From NCBI GenBank assembly GCA_035949375.1, contig DASZIG010000117.1, forward strand, positions 48,803 to 112,802: a DNA stretch of 64,000 nucleotides, written 5' to 3'. The notes beneath the pieces were generated by a model. That model worked only from the letters and a program-made list of their open reading frames with translations, did not search any database and was not told the DNA's origin. Source of the stretch: Gp13-AA77 sp035949375. GTDB lineage: Bacteria; Acidobacteriota; Terriglobia; UBA7540. A program made the position numbers and the translations under genes. Shown one piece after another: positions 8,612 through 18,306 of this stretch; position 1 is the first letter of the stretch; each line of letters starts with the position of its first letter.

Positions 8612-9988
8612 ATGGGAACGGCTGCGTTCGAGTACTATCACACCAATCAGGGAGTTTTCCTCGAAGGACTGAAGGATCTGCTGCGCATTCCGAGCATCAG
8701 CACGCTGCCCGAACACCGGACCGACATCCGTCGCGCCGCCGATTTCCTGGCCGGGGAGATGCGCGGCATGGGAATGCAGCGAGTGCAGTTGATCGAAGGC
8801 ACAAACGGGCAAAACCCGCTGGTGTACGCGGAATGGATGGGGGCGCCCGGAAAGCCCACGGTGCTGCTCTACGGGCATTACGATGTGCAGCCACCCGACC
8901 CGCTGGATGAATGGAAGTCCCCGCCGTTTGAGCCTGAAGTGCGCAAGGAGAATATCTACGCGCGCGGCGCCGTGGACGACAAGGGGCAGGTTTATCTGCT
9001 GGTGAAGGCGGTGGAGGGATTCCTCAAGGGCGAAGGGAAGCTGCCCGTCAATATCAAGTTCCTGGTCGAAGGCGAAGAGGAGGTGGGAGGAGAACACATC
9101 GAAGCGTACGTCAAGGGGCGTCCGCCGCTCATTCATTGTGACGCGGCCGTGATCTGCGATACGGAAATGTTCGCTCCGAACCTGCCCACCATCACCACTG
9201 GCCTGCGCGGCCTGGTCTACACCGAACTCGAGGCCCGCGGCGCCGGGCACGATTTGCACTCGGGGATGTACGGGGGCGCGGCGCCGAATCCGATGCATGC
9301 CCTGGCGCAGATCATCATGGGCCTCAAAGGCGCTGACCAGAAGGTCCGCATTCCGGGCTTCTACAAACGGGTCACCAAGCCCAGCAAAGCCGAGTTGGCG
9401 GCGTGGAAGCGGCTGCCGTTCAATGAGAAAAAGTTCATGAAAGGCGAGATGGAGGCGACGGCGCTGGTGGGTGAGAAGGGACCCTCACTGCTGGAACGGT
9501 TGTGGTCGCGACCCACGCTCGAGGTCCACGGCATCCGCGGCGGATTCACCGGCGAGGGCGCCAAGACAGTGATTCCGGCGGCAGCGACGGCCAAAATCAG
9601 CATGCGCCTGGTGCCAGAGATGGAGCCCAAGGAAGTGATCCGGCAATACACCGCTTACGTGAAGAAGCTCACGCCCAAAGGCATCGCCACCAAGGTGCGC
9701 GTGATCAGTTCTGCGCCGGCGTCGGTGGTTTCTACGGAAAACCGCTTCGTGGAGGCCGCGGCCGAGGCGATGCAGGAGGTGTTCCGGAAGAAGACGGTCT
9801 TTATGCGATCGGGCGGCTCGATCCCCATCGCAGGACTGTTCCATGAAGAGCTCGGTATTCCAGTCGTCATGATGGGTTTCGGCCTGCCGGACGACAACCT
9901 CCACGCTCCCAACGAGAAGTTTCATCTGCCGAACTTCTATCGCGGCATCGAGGCGATGGGACGCTACTTCGAATTGCTTGGGCAGTAG
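8612..9988 (+). CDS. M20 family metallopeptidase (dipeptidase/carboxypeptidase-like)
   Basis: A 458-residue cytosolic hydrolase of the M20/M25/M40 family. The first metal site is in LLYGHYDVQPPDPLDEWKSPPFEP, the bridging Asp in ARGAVDDKGQ, and the catalytic Glu pair in FLVEGEEEVGG. Later residues (ARGAGHDLHSGMYGG) match the dimerisation or lid domain. Family members remove amino acids from dipeptides or N-acyl amino acids using two metal ions. An AGGAGGGGA ribosome site precedes the ATG at 8612. It is monocistronic, followed by a clear terminator. Class is secure; the exact substrate is unknown. Confidence 0.9.
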   Translation: MGTAAFEYYHTNQGVFLEGLKDLLRIPSISTLPEHRTDIRRAADFLAGEMRGMGMQRVQLIEGTNGQNPLVYAEWMGAPGKPTVLLYGHYDVQPPDPLDEWKSPPFEPEVRKENIYARGAVDDKGQVYLLVKAVEGFLKGEGKLPVNIKFLVEGEEEVGGEHIEAYVKGRPPLIHCDAAVICDTEMFAPNLPTITTGLRGLVYTELEARGAGHDLHSGMYGGAAPNPMHALAQIIMGLKGADQKVRIPGFYKRVTKPSKAELAAWKRLPFNEKKFMKGEMEATALVGEKGPSLLERLWSRPTLEVHGIRGGFTGEGAKTVIPAAATAKISMRLVPEMEPKEVIRQYTAYVKKLTPKGIATKVRVISSAPASVVSTENRFVEAAAEAMQEVFRKKTVFMRSGGSIPIAGLFHEELGIPVVMMGFGLPDDNLHAPNEKFHLPNFYRGIEAMGRYFELLGQ

Positions 9989-10044
9989 ATCGGACGCGAC
10001 ACGCATCCGCGCCGCGCGTTCGCACGCGTCCGGAGTGATCGAGA

Positions 10045-10068
10045 GGGCAGGCGTGATTGCGCCTGCCC
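10045..10068 (+). terminator. Hairpin terminator after the M20 peptidase
   Basis: GGGCAGGCG (10045-10053), loop TGATTG and CGCCTGCCC (10060-10068) make a perfect 9-bp stem 57 bases after the peptidase stop. A strong U-run is absent. Confidence 0.6.
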
Positions 10069-10240
10069 GTGACCTTCCCCTTCATCTGGCCATCATCAAA
10101 CCAGCCCGAGCGATCAACCGCGCCGGATGCCTCGCAGAAGGAAAACACACCGTCTTCCGTTTCGAGACCTTCCGGCGGAGTCCGCTTAAATCCATCACAA
10201 CCTCTACCAAAACACTCTTCTACCCTTCCGTGATTTGGCC

Positions 10241-10310
10241 AAAAGATAGTGTCAGCCTGGGCTAAAGATAGGTGCCCAAAAGATGCGGCCGGTTGACCTG
10301 AAGATAAGTG
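10241..10310. repeat. Degenerate short direct repeats (possible IS end relic)
   Basis: Four related words occur within 70 bases: AAAAGATAGTG (10241), TAAAGATAGGTG (10263), AAAAGATGCGG (10278) and GAAGATAAGTGG (10299). Clusters of imperfect ~12-20 bp repeats like this are found inside the ends of IS21-type elements, and the stretch may be a relic of one; no transposase is adjacent. The rest of the 503-base gap (9989-10491) holds only the terminator and no gene I can support. Confidence 0.35.
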
Positions 10311-10491
10311 GACGCCACCCAAGAGCACACGTAAGCTCATAAGCTCCGTACAGCCGAGAACCGGGGGGTCTCAAATCACGCCCAAGCATCTTCAAACGGC
10401 GTTTATTCCCGCGGGCAGGGCTGCTACGTGCCTTGAAAGCAGGAGCCGGAGAGGATCATTAGTTCGCAGGCGTGACGGCCGGAGGAAAGCG

Positions 10492-11700
10492 ATGAAATAT
10501 CCGATGCACCTCAGCAAGGGAATTGCCGGGCTGATCGTGGCGCCCGCGGCGATCATTGTCGCCGCCGCGCTCCCGCAGTGTGCATGCACTCGTGGTGAGG
10601 CCACAAGCGCGAACACGCCGCGCGAATCGACTGCGAATGCCAATCCGCCTGCATCTCAAACGACTCTGGATTTGTCGTCCAGCCAGCTCAACGCGATCAA
10701 GGTCGAGCCGGTGGAACGGCACCTCTTTCCGGTTGAGAAGGAGGCGGTCGGCAACATAGATTATGACGAAGACTTGTCGGTCCAGGTGTTCCCGGATTAT
10801 CAGGGGACCATCATCGAGACCCTTGTGCAGCTTGGCGCCAACGTTCAGAGGAATCAATCCCTCTACACCATTAAGAGTCCTGACCTCATCCAGGCAGAGT
10901 CAACGCTGATCGGCGCGGCGGCAACCTTCGACCTGACCAGCAAGGAACTGGCGCGCGTCCAGGGTCTTGGCGGAGTCGCCGAGCGGGAGAAGGAACAGGC
11001 GATCTCGGATCAACAGACCGCAGAGGGCGCTCTCAAAGCCGCTCGCGATGCCGTCCGCGTCTTCGGCAAGACGGATGCCGAAATTGATCAAATGATCGCC
11101 TCACGCAAGATCGATCCGGCCCTGGTTGTGCGGAGTCCGATTTCGGGCAAGATCACCTCCAAAAACGCGCAGCCTGGATTCCTGGTGCAGCCGGGAAATC
11201 TGCCGGCGCCTTACTCGGTGGCTGACGTCTCGATCAAATGGATGCTGGCGAACGTGACTGAAAGTGAAATCCCATTGTTTCGTTTGGGCGAGCCGGCTCA
11301 AGTCCGGGTGATCTCCTACCCTGACCACATATTTAAGGGGAGGGTTTCGAAGATCTACGAGACCGTTGATCCGAACACTCATCGAGTGACGATCCGTTCC
11401 GAGATTGCGGACGCCAACGATGAACTGCATCCCGGAATGCTCGCGAACTTCGTCATTCGCGTTCACGACCCGGTGGAAGCCACCGCCCTGCCCGCGAATG
11501 GCGTGGTCCGCGAAGCCGACGGCACCATGACGGCCTGGGTGACAACCGATCGCCAGCGTTTCACGCAAAGAATCATCAAAACCGGCCTGCGCGTCGACGA
11601 CGAGGTCCAGATTCTCGATGGCTTGCAGCCCGGAGAACTCGCCGTGACGGACGGCGCCGTATTCTTGAGCAACATGCTGCAAGCGCCACCAAGCGACTAG
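10492..11700 (+). CDS. RND efflux periplasmic adaptor (HlyD/CusB-like)
   Basis: A 402-residue periplasmic adaptor (membrane-fusion protein). The N-terminus is a signal peptide, possibly a lipoprotein one ending at the Cys of AAALPQC. The body has beta-barrel and lipoyl parts (QVFPDYQGTIIETLVQLGANVQRNQSLYTI), an alpha-hairpin (about 140-205, ATFDLTSKELARVQGLGGVAEREKEQAI), the second lipoyl half (LVVRSPISGKITSKNAQPGFLVQPG) and a C-terminal membrane-proximal domain. It bridges the inner-membrane pump encoded at 11909 and the outer-membrane channel encoded at 15688. No metal-binding Met cluster was obvious, so metal specificity is inferred only from the pump. GGAGGAAAG precedes the ATG. Confidence 0.88.
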   Translation: MKYPMHLSKGIAGLIVAPAAIIVAAALPQCACTRGEATSANTPRESTANANPPASQTTLDLSSSQLNAIKVEPVERHLFPVEKEAVGNIDYDEDLSVQVFPDYQGTIIETLVQLGANVQRNQSLYTIKSPDLIQAESTLIGAAATFDLTSKELARVQGLGGVAEREKEQAISDQQTAEGALKAARDAVRVFGKTDAEIDQMIASRKIDPALVVRSPISGKITSKNAQPGFLVQPGNLPAPYSVADVSIKWMLANVTESEIPLFRLGEPAQVRVISYPDHIFKGRVSKIYETVDPNTHRVTIRSEIADANDELHPGMLANFVIRVHDPVEATALPANGVVREADGTMTAWVTTDRQRFTQRIIKTGLRVDDEVQILDGLQPGELAVTDGAVFLSNMLQAPPSD

Positions 11701-11739
11701 CGTTGTGTATCGCGTGATTCTCGACCATTGTGCGCCGTT

Positions 11740-11888
11740 GTAGGGGCACGGCTTGCCGTAGCCCTCCGGGTTCGGTCGCGCGCGATACACGATACGAGCA
11801 ACAGGGTACGGTAAGCCGTCCCTCCGGGTTCGGTCGCGCGACACACGATACGAGGAAAGGAAGAGGGTACGGCAAGCCGCACCCCTAC
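11740..11888. repeat. Inverted-repeat element between adaptor and pump genes
   Basis: A ~149-bp element bounded by a near-perfect ~26-bp inverted repeat (GTAGGGGCACGGCTTGCCGT at 11740-11759 against ACGGCAAGCCGCACCCCTAC at 11869-11888). Internally it has two direct copies of a ~35-bp unit (CTCCGGGTTCGGTCGCGC, then ACACGATACGAG). It carries no frame. The layout is that of a MITE- or REP-like mobile palindromic element inserted in the 208-bp gap of the efflux operon. Confidence 0.65.
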
Positions 11889-11908
11889 AGAGAACGGATG
11901 AGCTGCTT

Positions 11909-14900
11909 ATGTTGAAATCTCTCATCGCATTCTGCCTGAGCCGCCGCGCGATGGTGGTGCTGGGCCTGATATTGTTCGCCGGCGGTGGGTTCATTGCTTT
12001 CAAAAAGCTCAACATTGAGGCGTATCCAAACCCGACGCCCGTGATCCTGGAGATCACTGCGCAGGCGCCCGGCCTTTCCGCCGAGGAGATGGAACGCTAC
12101 TATACGCTCCCCATGGAGATTGGGCTCTACACCACACCGGGCATTGACGTCATTCGCTCGACCTCTTTCTATGGATTGTCCTTTGTCCGCGTAAGCTTCA
12201 AGTATGGGGTGGACTACAACTTCGCCTATGCCCAGGCATCGGTGGCGATGCAACAGAACGTTGCGCTGCCGGGCAATCTGGTGCCTACCATCCAGGCGAA
12301 CAGCTCGACTGGGGAAATCTATCGTTATCAGGTCGTCGGACCCAAGCATTTCGGAATCGCGAATCTGCGCACGGTCCAGGATTGGATCGTGGCGCGCCGC
12401 CTGCTGACGATTCCCGGCATCGCGGCCGTCAACAGTTGGGGCGGCCCCACCAAGGAATTCCAGGTTGAGGTAGACCCTCACAAGCTCGAAGCCTATAGCG
12501 TGACCGTGCCCCAAATCCTGAATGCCCTGGGCAACGCGAACATCAACGTGGGTGGACGCGAAATCCGCATCGGCCAGCAGTCCATCAACATCCGGGGCGT
12601 CGGACTGATTGATGATGGCGGCAACGATGATTTGAGGCAGGGTTACAAGGTTGACGACATCGAGAATGTGGTTCTCAGCCAGGAGAACGGTGTCCCGGTG
12701 CTGGTCCGGGATGTCGGCAAGGTGTCGGTCGGCTACCGGCCGCGGCTAGGCATTCTAGGCAAGGACAACCAGGACGATGTGGTCGGAGCGATCGTGGTGA
12801 TGCGGCGGACGGAAACGACCTCCGCCATGCTTCCCAAAGTCAAAGCGGCAATTGACAAAGTGAATCACGACGGTAGTCTGCCTCCCGGAGTCCAAGTCGT
12901 TCCTTATTACGATCGCTCATCCTTGATCGCCCTCACCACGCACACGGTTCTGCACAACCTGATTTTCGGATGCTTGCTCGTCTTCCTGGTCCAATGGATT
13001 TTCCTCGGCAATTTGCGCAGCGCCACCATCGTGGGATTGAACATACCGTTTGCCCTGTTCTTCGCCACGATTCTCCTGGTGATTACGCACGAAAGCGCGA
13101 ACCTGCTGTCGGTGGGCGCGGTGGACTTCGGCATCATCGTGGATTCGGCCGTCATCCTGGTCGAGAATATCTTCAAGAATTTTCAACGAGATCCGGAAGA
13201 AAGACAAAGCCTGTTGAAGCGGCTGGCGGGGGGCGGCTGGGGGCCCGACCCGACGCGCGACACGGAACATGAAGTGGCGGCTCACGGATGGACGGATCGA
13301 TTGCGGCTGATTCTGATCAGCTCCATGCAGGTGGACAAAGCAGTTCTATTCTCGGCGCTGATCACGGTGGCCGGTTTCGTGCCGCTGTTCACGATGCAGG
13401 GAGTCGAGGGCCAGATCTTCGGTCCCATGGCCCGCACTTACGGCTATGCGCTGGCCGGCGCCCTGATTGCCACGTTCACCATTACACCGGTGCTCGCTTC
13501 CATGCTGATGCCCAAGAATGTGAAGGAGGCCGAGACCCTCGTCGTCCGCGCGTTGCACCGGGTTTACAATCCAGCCCTGCGTTTCGCGCTTGATCACCGT
13601 CCACTTACGGTCGGGGCCGGCGTCCTTTTCCTGGCGCTGTCCGCGTTTCTCGGAATGCGGCTGGGGAGCGAATTTCTTCCGCACCTGGAAGAGGGTAATT
13701 TTTGGATTCGCGCTTCCATGCCGATCACGCTCTCGCTCGAAGATGGCGAGGCGGCCAGCAGAAAAATGCGCGAGATTCTGCTGCGACACCCCGAAGTGAT
13801 CACGGTGGTTGCCCAACACGGCCGGCCGGACGACGGCAGCGATGCATCGCCATTCTCCAATGTCGAGCTTTTCGCACCGCTCAAGTCTTTTGACGACTGG
13901 CCTAAAGGGCTTACGAAGGATCAATTAACCAACCAGATTCAAACAGAGTTCAATAACGAGCTGCCGGGGGTCGTCTTCAATTTCTCCCAATACATTGAGG
14001 ACAACATCGAGGAAGGAATCTCGGGCGTCAAAGGCGTCAATTCGGTGAAGATCGTGGGTCCCAATCTCGAAACCTTGACCGAGCTTGCCGAGCAGGTCCG
14101 GGACCAGATGAGCCAGGTGCGGGGCGTTGCCGATCTCGGTGTATTTCCGGTCCTGGGACAGCCAAACTTGAACATCAAGGTGGATCGCGCCAAGGCCGCC
14201 CGCTATGGCCTCAATTCCGGTGATGTTAACGCAGTGATTCAAGCGGCCATGGGCGGCGCGGTTGCGAGTTCGGTGCTGGAAGGCGACCGTCAATTCGATC
14301 TCGTCGTCCGCTATACGCCCGAATACCGCGACAGCATCGACAAAATCCGGAACATCAAGGTGGCTTACACAACGGCCAGCGGCGCCAATGCCTATATACC
14401 CCTGAGTGAACTGGCCACGATCACCTTGGACACCGGAGCGGCTTGGATCTATCACGAGAGCGTGCAGCGCTTTATCCCCGTCAAGTTCAGCGTGCGGGGC
14501 CGCGACCTGGGCGGCACGGTTGAGGATGCTCAGCAGCGGATCGCGAAGAACGTGAAACTTCCTTCCGGATACCGGCTGGTGTGGGCCGGTGAGTTCGGAG
14601 ACCTTCAGGCGGCCAGGAAGCGCTTGGAGATCATTGTGCCCATCAGCTTCGTCTTGATTTTCGGGGCGCTCTACAGCTTGTTCAATAACTTGCGCGACTG
14701 CCTTCTGGCGCTGGCTGGAATTCCCTTCGCGGTTGCCGGCGGCGTGCTCGCGCTATATGTTTCCGGTCTTAATTTCAGCATTTCCGCCGCCATCGGCTTC
14801 GTCTCGCTGTTCGGAGTGTCCGTCATGGACGGCATCCTGATGATCACGTTTTACAACCAGGAGAGAGTTCGCGGCCTCGCGCCAGTGGATTCGATGTTCC

Positions 14901-15136
14901 GTGCCGCAAGCACCCGCATGCGCCCACTGATGATGACGGCGCTTTCGGCCTGCATCGGCCTGTTTCCGGCGGCAATTTCCATGGGTATCGGCAGCCAGGT
15001 GCAGCGTCCGCTCGCCACGGTGATCGTGGGTGGCATGCTCGTCGGCCCCGTTATGCTGCTTCTCGCTGTGCCCGCACTGAGAATGATATTCCTGGGCGGC
15101 GAAACGAACGGAGTATCGGAGGTCCAATTAGGATGA
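11909..15136 (+). CDS. HME-type RND efflux pump (CusA/CzcA family)
   Basis: A 1075-residue inner-membrane proton-driven pump, the usual RND length, with twelve expected membrane helices in two halves and two large periplasmic loops. The TM4 motif reads SVGAVDFGIIVDSAVILVEN, the acidic signature of the heavy-metal efflux (HME) subfamily. Other RND marks are VSFKYGVDYNFAYAQ, SRKMREILLRHPEVITVV and LFGVSVMDGILMITFYNQER. It should expel cations, or possibly other substrates, across both membranes with the adaptor (10492) and channel (15688). The start at ATG 11909 lies just after the inverted-repeat element. It overlaps the next gene by ATGA. Confidence 0.92.
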   Translation: MLKSLIAFCLSRRAMVVLGLILFAGGGFIAFKKLNIEAYPNPTPVILEITAQAPGLSAEEMERYYTLPMEIGLYTTPGIDVIRSTSFYGLSFVRVSFKYGVDYNFAYAQASVAMQQNVALPGNLVPTIQANSSTGEIYRYQVVGPKHFGIANLRTVQDWIVARRLLTIPGIAAVNSWGGPTKEFQVEVDPHKLEAYSVTVPQILNALGNANINVGGREIRIGQQSINIRGVGLIDDGGNDDLRQGYKVDDIENVVLSQENGVPVLVRDVGKVSVGYRPRLGILGKDNQDDVVGAIVVMRRTETTSAMLPKVKAAIDKVNHDGSLPPGVQVVPYYDRSSLIALTTHTVLHNLIFGCLLVFLVQWIFLGNLRSATIVGLNIPFALFFATILLVITHESANLLSVGAVDFGIIVDSAVILVENIFKNFQRDPEERQSLLKRLAGGGWGPDPTRDTEHEVAAHGWTDRLRLILISSMQVDKAVLFSALITVAGFVPLFTMQGVEGQIFGPMARTYGYALAGALIATFTITPVLASMLMPKNVKEAETLVVRALHRVYNPALRFALDHRPLTVGAGVLFLALSAFLGMRLGSEFLPHLEEGNFWIRASMPITLSLEDGEAASRKMREILLRHPEVITVVAQHGRPDDGSDASPFSNVELFAPLKSFDDWPKGLTKDQLTNQIQTEFNNELPGVVFNFSQYIEDNIEEGISGVKGVNSVKIVGPNLETLTELAEQVRDQMSQVRGVADLGVFPVLGQPNLNIKVDRAKAARYGLNSGDVNAVIQAAMGGAVASSVLEGDRQFDLVVRYTPEYRDSIDKIRNIKVAYTTASGANAYIPLSELATITLDTGAAWIYHESVQRFIPVKFSVRGRDLGGTVEDAQQRIAKNVKLPSGYRLVWAGEFGDLQAARKRLEIIVPISFVLIFGALYSLFNNLRDCLLALAGIPFAVAGGVLALYVSGLNFSISAAIGFVSLFGVSVMDGILMITFYNQERVRGLAPVDSMFRAASTRMRPLMMTALSACIGLFPAAISMGIGSQVQRPLATVIVGGMLVGPVMLLLAVPALRMIFLGGETNGVSEVQLG

Positions 15137-15675
15137 GGACCACATGTCTCCTTTTCCTGACGATCGGCTGGGGTGCGTTGGCGCATGGGACAGGATACAC
15201 AGCGGCGCCTGGTCCAGCCGACGAGGGCAAACATCAGGCCGGTGGAGCAGCCACTGATGCCGAGCGAGCCCGCGGCCGGACCTATGACACGAATCGCCGG
15301 CCCGGCCAGGCGAGCCTGATCAAGGCAAGGCGTCCTCCGCAGCTTCCGAACGCCCGGCAGCATTTCCTGGCTGGAAATGCTCTTCGTCAGCCGCGTTCAA
15401 GTCGATTCGGCGGCGCCGCAAAGGGCGGATTGATCCCGAGCGAAACGGCCCGGAGCGAAATGGCCCAGAGCGAAACGGTCCGGGGCGCAACGGTGCATGG
15501 CGCCCTGCCGGTCCGAACGTCCAGTGTCTTCAGGCCGACCGGGCTGCCCGGCGGCCCGTCGCTCGACAATGGGCGCCATCGCGGTCCTAACCCGGCGGTC
15601 ATTGGTGGCGTAGCGACCCGAAACAGCAGGAATACCGGAGCGATCAACGGAACCGGCATGAGCCGCAGGCCTTAA
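15133..15675 (+). CDS. Small exported protein in the RND efflux operon
   Basis: A 180-residue protein whose ATG overlaps the pump stop (ATGA), indicating translational coupling. It has a short signal peptide (MRTTCLLFLTIGWGALAHG). The mature part is basic, Ala/Gly/Arg-rich and of low complexity, with an internal pseudo-repeat SETARSEMAQSETVRGATV. The C-terminus (NPAVIGGVATRNSRNTGAINGTGMSRRP) is more ordered in composition. No known domain was recognised and there are no metal-binding His/Met clusters. Position inside the operon argues for an accessory role in the efflux complex, but that is inference. Confidence 0.65.
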   Translation: MRTTCLLFLTIGWGALAHGTGYTAAPGPADEGKHQAGGAATDAERARGRTYDTNRRPGQASLIKARRPPQLPNARQHFLAGNALRQPRSSRFGGAAKGGLIPSETARSEMAQSETVRGATVHGALPVRTSSVFRPTGLPGGPSLDNGRHRGPNPAVIGGVATRNSRNTGAINGTGMSRRP

Positions 15676-15687
15676 GGAAACATTCGC

Positions 15688-17172
15688 ATGATTCGCACTC
15701 GCAAATTGCGCCTCGCCGGAATCATCGCAGCCCCGGCCTTACTGCTCACCGCCGGTTGCGTGGTCGGGCCTAACTTCAAGAAACCTGCCGCTCCGAATGT
15801 GGGCGGTTATACACCCACTCCGATTTCGACCACCAGCAGCACGGCCAACGTCGCTGGAGGAGACGCGCAGCACCTCGTGGACGGGCGGGACATTCCGGGA
15901 GAGTGGTGGACATTATTTCACTCGAAGCCACTGAGCGATTTGATTGAGCGCTCGCTCAAAGCCAATCCCGACCTCAAGGCGGCGCAAGCGGCATTGATCG
16001 TGGCAAGAGAGAATGTGCTGGCGCAACGCGGTTTTTACTATCCCAGTGTTACGGGCGGCTTTGCAGCGACCCGGGGGAGGACAGCGGAGGACGTTTCACC
16101 CGCCCTCAACGCCAACATCCAGAATTACAGCCTCTATACGCCGGAGGTCAGCGTCTCTTTTGTGCCGGACCTCTTCGGTCTGAACCGGAGAACGGTGGAA
16201 TCGCTCGAAGCGCAGGCACAGCAGGCGCGTTTCGCTCTGGCCGCGACGCACATCACGCTCAGCTCCAACGTCGCCGCCGGAGCCATTCAAGAGGCGTCAT
16301 TCCGCGGCCAGATTGACGCCACCCGTGAGCTGATCACCATCAACACCGACATGCTCAAGATTCTGAGGGAACAGTATGGGAAGGGGTACGCGAGCGAACT
16401 CGACGTGGCGGCGCAGGAGTCGCAGCTCGCGCAACTCGCAGCCAGCTTGCCCCCGCTGTTGAAGCAGTTGGCTCAACAACGGGACTTGCTGGCGGTGCTG
16501 TCAGGCGGGTTCCCCAACCAGGATTTGAGCGAAAAGTTTGAGCTCTCGAGTCTGCAACTGCCGCAGGAGTTGCCGCTGAGCCTTCCTTCGCAGCTCGTGG
16601 AGCAGCGTCCGGACGTGCGTCAGGCGGAGGAGAATCTCCATGCCGCCAGCGCCCTCATCGGCGTAGCCATTGCGAACCGGCTGCCGACCATTGCGCTCAC
16701 CGCGGATGCCGGCAGTTCGCCGGATGACATCAGCAAGATGTTCTCAAGCGGTAGCGGTTTTTGGGACTTGACCGCGGGAATCACGCAGCCCATCTTTGAT
16801 GCCGGCACCCTCAAACACCGCGAGCGCGCCGCGAAAGCCGCTTACACCGAGGCGGCCGAACAGTATCGCGGCACCGTCTTGACCGCCTTTCAGAATGTTG
16901 CTGACACGCTGCATGCGCTCCAACAGGACGCCGACGGCTTGCAGGCCGCGGCCGCCGCAAGAGACGCCGCGCGCGTCACGCTCGACTTGTCCAGAAAGCA
17001 GTATCAGGCCGGCTACGCAAGCTACCTCGCGCTGCTGAGCGCGGAAACGGCCTATCAGCAAGCCGTGATTAACTTGGTGCAGGTGCAAGCCAATCGATAT
17101 GCGGACACTGCCGCCTTGTTTATGGCCTTAGGCGGCGGATGGTGGAACCGCCCGGATATTCCCAAGAGTTAG
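15688..17172 (+). CDS. TolC-like outer-membrane efflux lipoprotein (NodT/OprM type)
   Basis: A 494-residue outer-membrane factor. The lipobox LLLTAGC followed by VVGPNFKKPAAP is the standard NodT/OprM start. Two OEP repeats follow: PGEWWTLFHSKPLSDLIERSLKANPDLKAAQAAL... with FVPDLFGLNRR, then LVEQRPDVRQAEENLHAASALIGVAIANRLPTIALTADAG with long coiled helices. It forms the trimeric channel of the tripartite pump with the two upstream products. The gap to the upstream gene is 12 bases. Confidence 0.92.
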   Translation: MIRTRKLRLAGIIAAPALLLTAGCVVGPNFKKPAAPNVGGYTPTPISTTSSTANVAGGDAQHLVDGRDIPGEWWTLFHSKPLSDLIERSLKANPDLKAAQAALIVARENVLAQRGFYYPSVTGGFAATRGRTAEDVSPALNANIQNYSLYTPEVSVSFVPDLFGLNRRTVESLEAQAQQARFALAATHITLSSNVAAGAIQEASFRGQIDATRELITINTDMLKILREQYGKGYASELDVAAQESQLAQLAASLPPLLKQLAQQRDLLAVLSGGFPNQDLSEKFELSSLQLPQELPLSLPSQLVEQRPDVRQAEENLHAASALIGVAIANRLPTIALTADAGSSPDDISKMFSSGSGFWDLTAGITQPIFDAGTLKHRERAAKAAYTEAAEQYRGTVLTAFQNVADTLHALQQDADGLQAAAAARDAARVTLDLSRKQYQAGYASYLALLSAETAYQQAVINLVQVQANRYADTAALFMALGGGWWNRPDIPKS

Positions 17173-17418
17173 GACGCGATTCGAAGAGCCGAGCATCCTC
17201 CGACGGGGCTCCCACGTGCTCCCACGGGCTAAAACTGCGATCGGCATGCCAACTGATCCCTGCTTTCTAGCAAGATGCCGCCAGCGCGCCCCGATGCGGC
17301 TGGAGTTAAGACTGAAGCTGCCTTGAATACCTTCTGCATACCTTGAGAGAAAGAATCGTTCCCGCGTCCCGAAGATGTGTCTTGAGAATTCTAAAAAAGG
17401 CTGGTGCGAGCGGACGAA

Positions 17419-17700
17419 ATGCCCGAAGGCTTCTCGAACGGAAAGCGCAGGCGATTCAAACAGCTGGGGCTCGCCAGAACCATTGCAGCCAGCGTGTGTT
17501 TCATGTTTACCGTCGTGCTTTTGCTGATAGGGTTCAGCGGCCCCTCTCTTGACTTTGTCCTTGCTGGCCGAGCGGGGTGGGTCTACATCGGAGCGGTTAT
17601 CGCCGTGGCCACGGCCGTCTTCATAAAAATCTTCAGCGCCGACGAGAGGCGGGGAACTTCAAGACCGCGCCGGCCGGACCGAAGCAAAGAATCCAAATGA
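17419..17700 (+). CDS. Small two-helix membrane protein, unknown
   Basis: A 93-residue frame from ATG 17419 (a GTG five codons upstream is an alternative). The N-terminus is basic (GKRRRFKQLG). Two hydrophobic segments follow (about 23-43, ASVCFMFTVVLLLIGF; about 55-75, GWVYIGAVIAVATAVFIKIF), then a basic tail (RPRRPDRSKESK). The charge pattern fits a small inner-membrane protein with cytosolic ends. No family recognised. It lies alone between the efflux operon and a long non-coding stretch, so coding is plausible rather than certain. Confidence 0.45.
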   Translation: MPEGFSNGKRRRFKQLGLARTIAASVCFMFTVVLLLIGFSGPSLDFVLAGRAGWVYIGAVIAVATAVFIKIFSADERRGTSRPRRPDRSKESK

Positions 17701-17763
17701 ATTCGCGACCCACTGGGTGTCCTGCCAGAACGTGAAGCGGCGTCTTCGGCGGGCGGGCGAACA

Positions 17764-17892
17764 AAGAATTCACCACGGAGCGCTCAGCAAACCCGTGAAG
17801 AAACTCTGTGAGCCTATGTGGCCTCCGTGGTGAGGATGTTGCCTTTGACTGACGGCCAGCGGGCTGCTGCGTGCACTCCGTGGTGAATTCTT
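17764..17892. repeat. 17-bp perfect inverted repeat flanking a 129-bp element
   Basis: AAGAATTCACCACGGAG (17764-17780) and its reverse complement CTCCGTGGTGAATTCTT (17876-17892) frame a 129-bp non-coding element; a third partial copy (CCTCCGTGGTGAG) lies inside at 17822. This is the shape of a MITE or REP-like genomic repeat. The long gap 17701-18783 contains this element, the repeat at 18307-18451 and no gene I can support. Confidence 0.6.
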
Positions 17893-18306
17893 CGCCACGC
17901 AGAAAAAGAATTTCGCGGTTAGGTGTACGTGGAGCGGCGGGCGCACTTTTCCACAGGCAAAGACATTGAAAGCACTGAGCCAAATAAACTTTCTCGCCCG
18001 TCTCGGCCGTACCCAGGGTCTCGCGCAAATGTGCGATCCTCTCAAGGCAGGTTCCGTGTGTCAGGTACCAGGTTCCAGCGGCGGAGGGTGCGGCTCGATG
18101 ACCCGATCACTCAATCAGGCGATAATGCGAGCGCGCAATCGCGCGACAATTGATGTGCGCAATGATTCAACCGCCCAATCGTGGTCGCAATCACGCCAAG
18201 GTCGCGCGCCCCGAGGCGCACGGAATAGGCTTGAAACCTGCACTGCGACGATGATCAGTCCGCGTCACCTGCGAAAAAGCAAAAAAAAAGAATCTAAAAT
18301 TTTGCA

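Noticed and set aside
17236..17255. A sigma54-like site on the minus strand (TTGGCATG, then GC at ten bases)
   Set aside because: No gene starts downstream of it on that strand; a chance match is likely.
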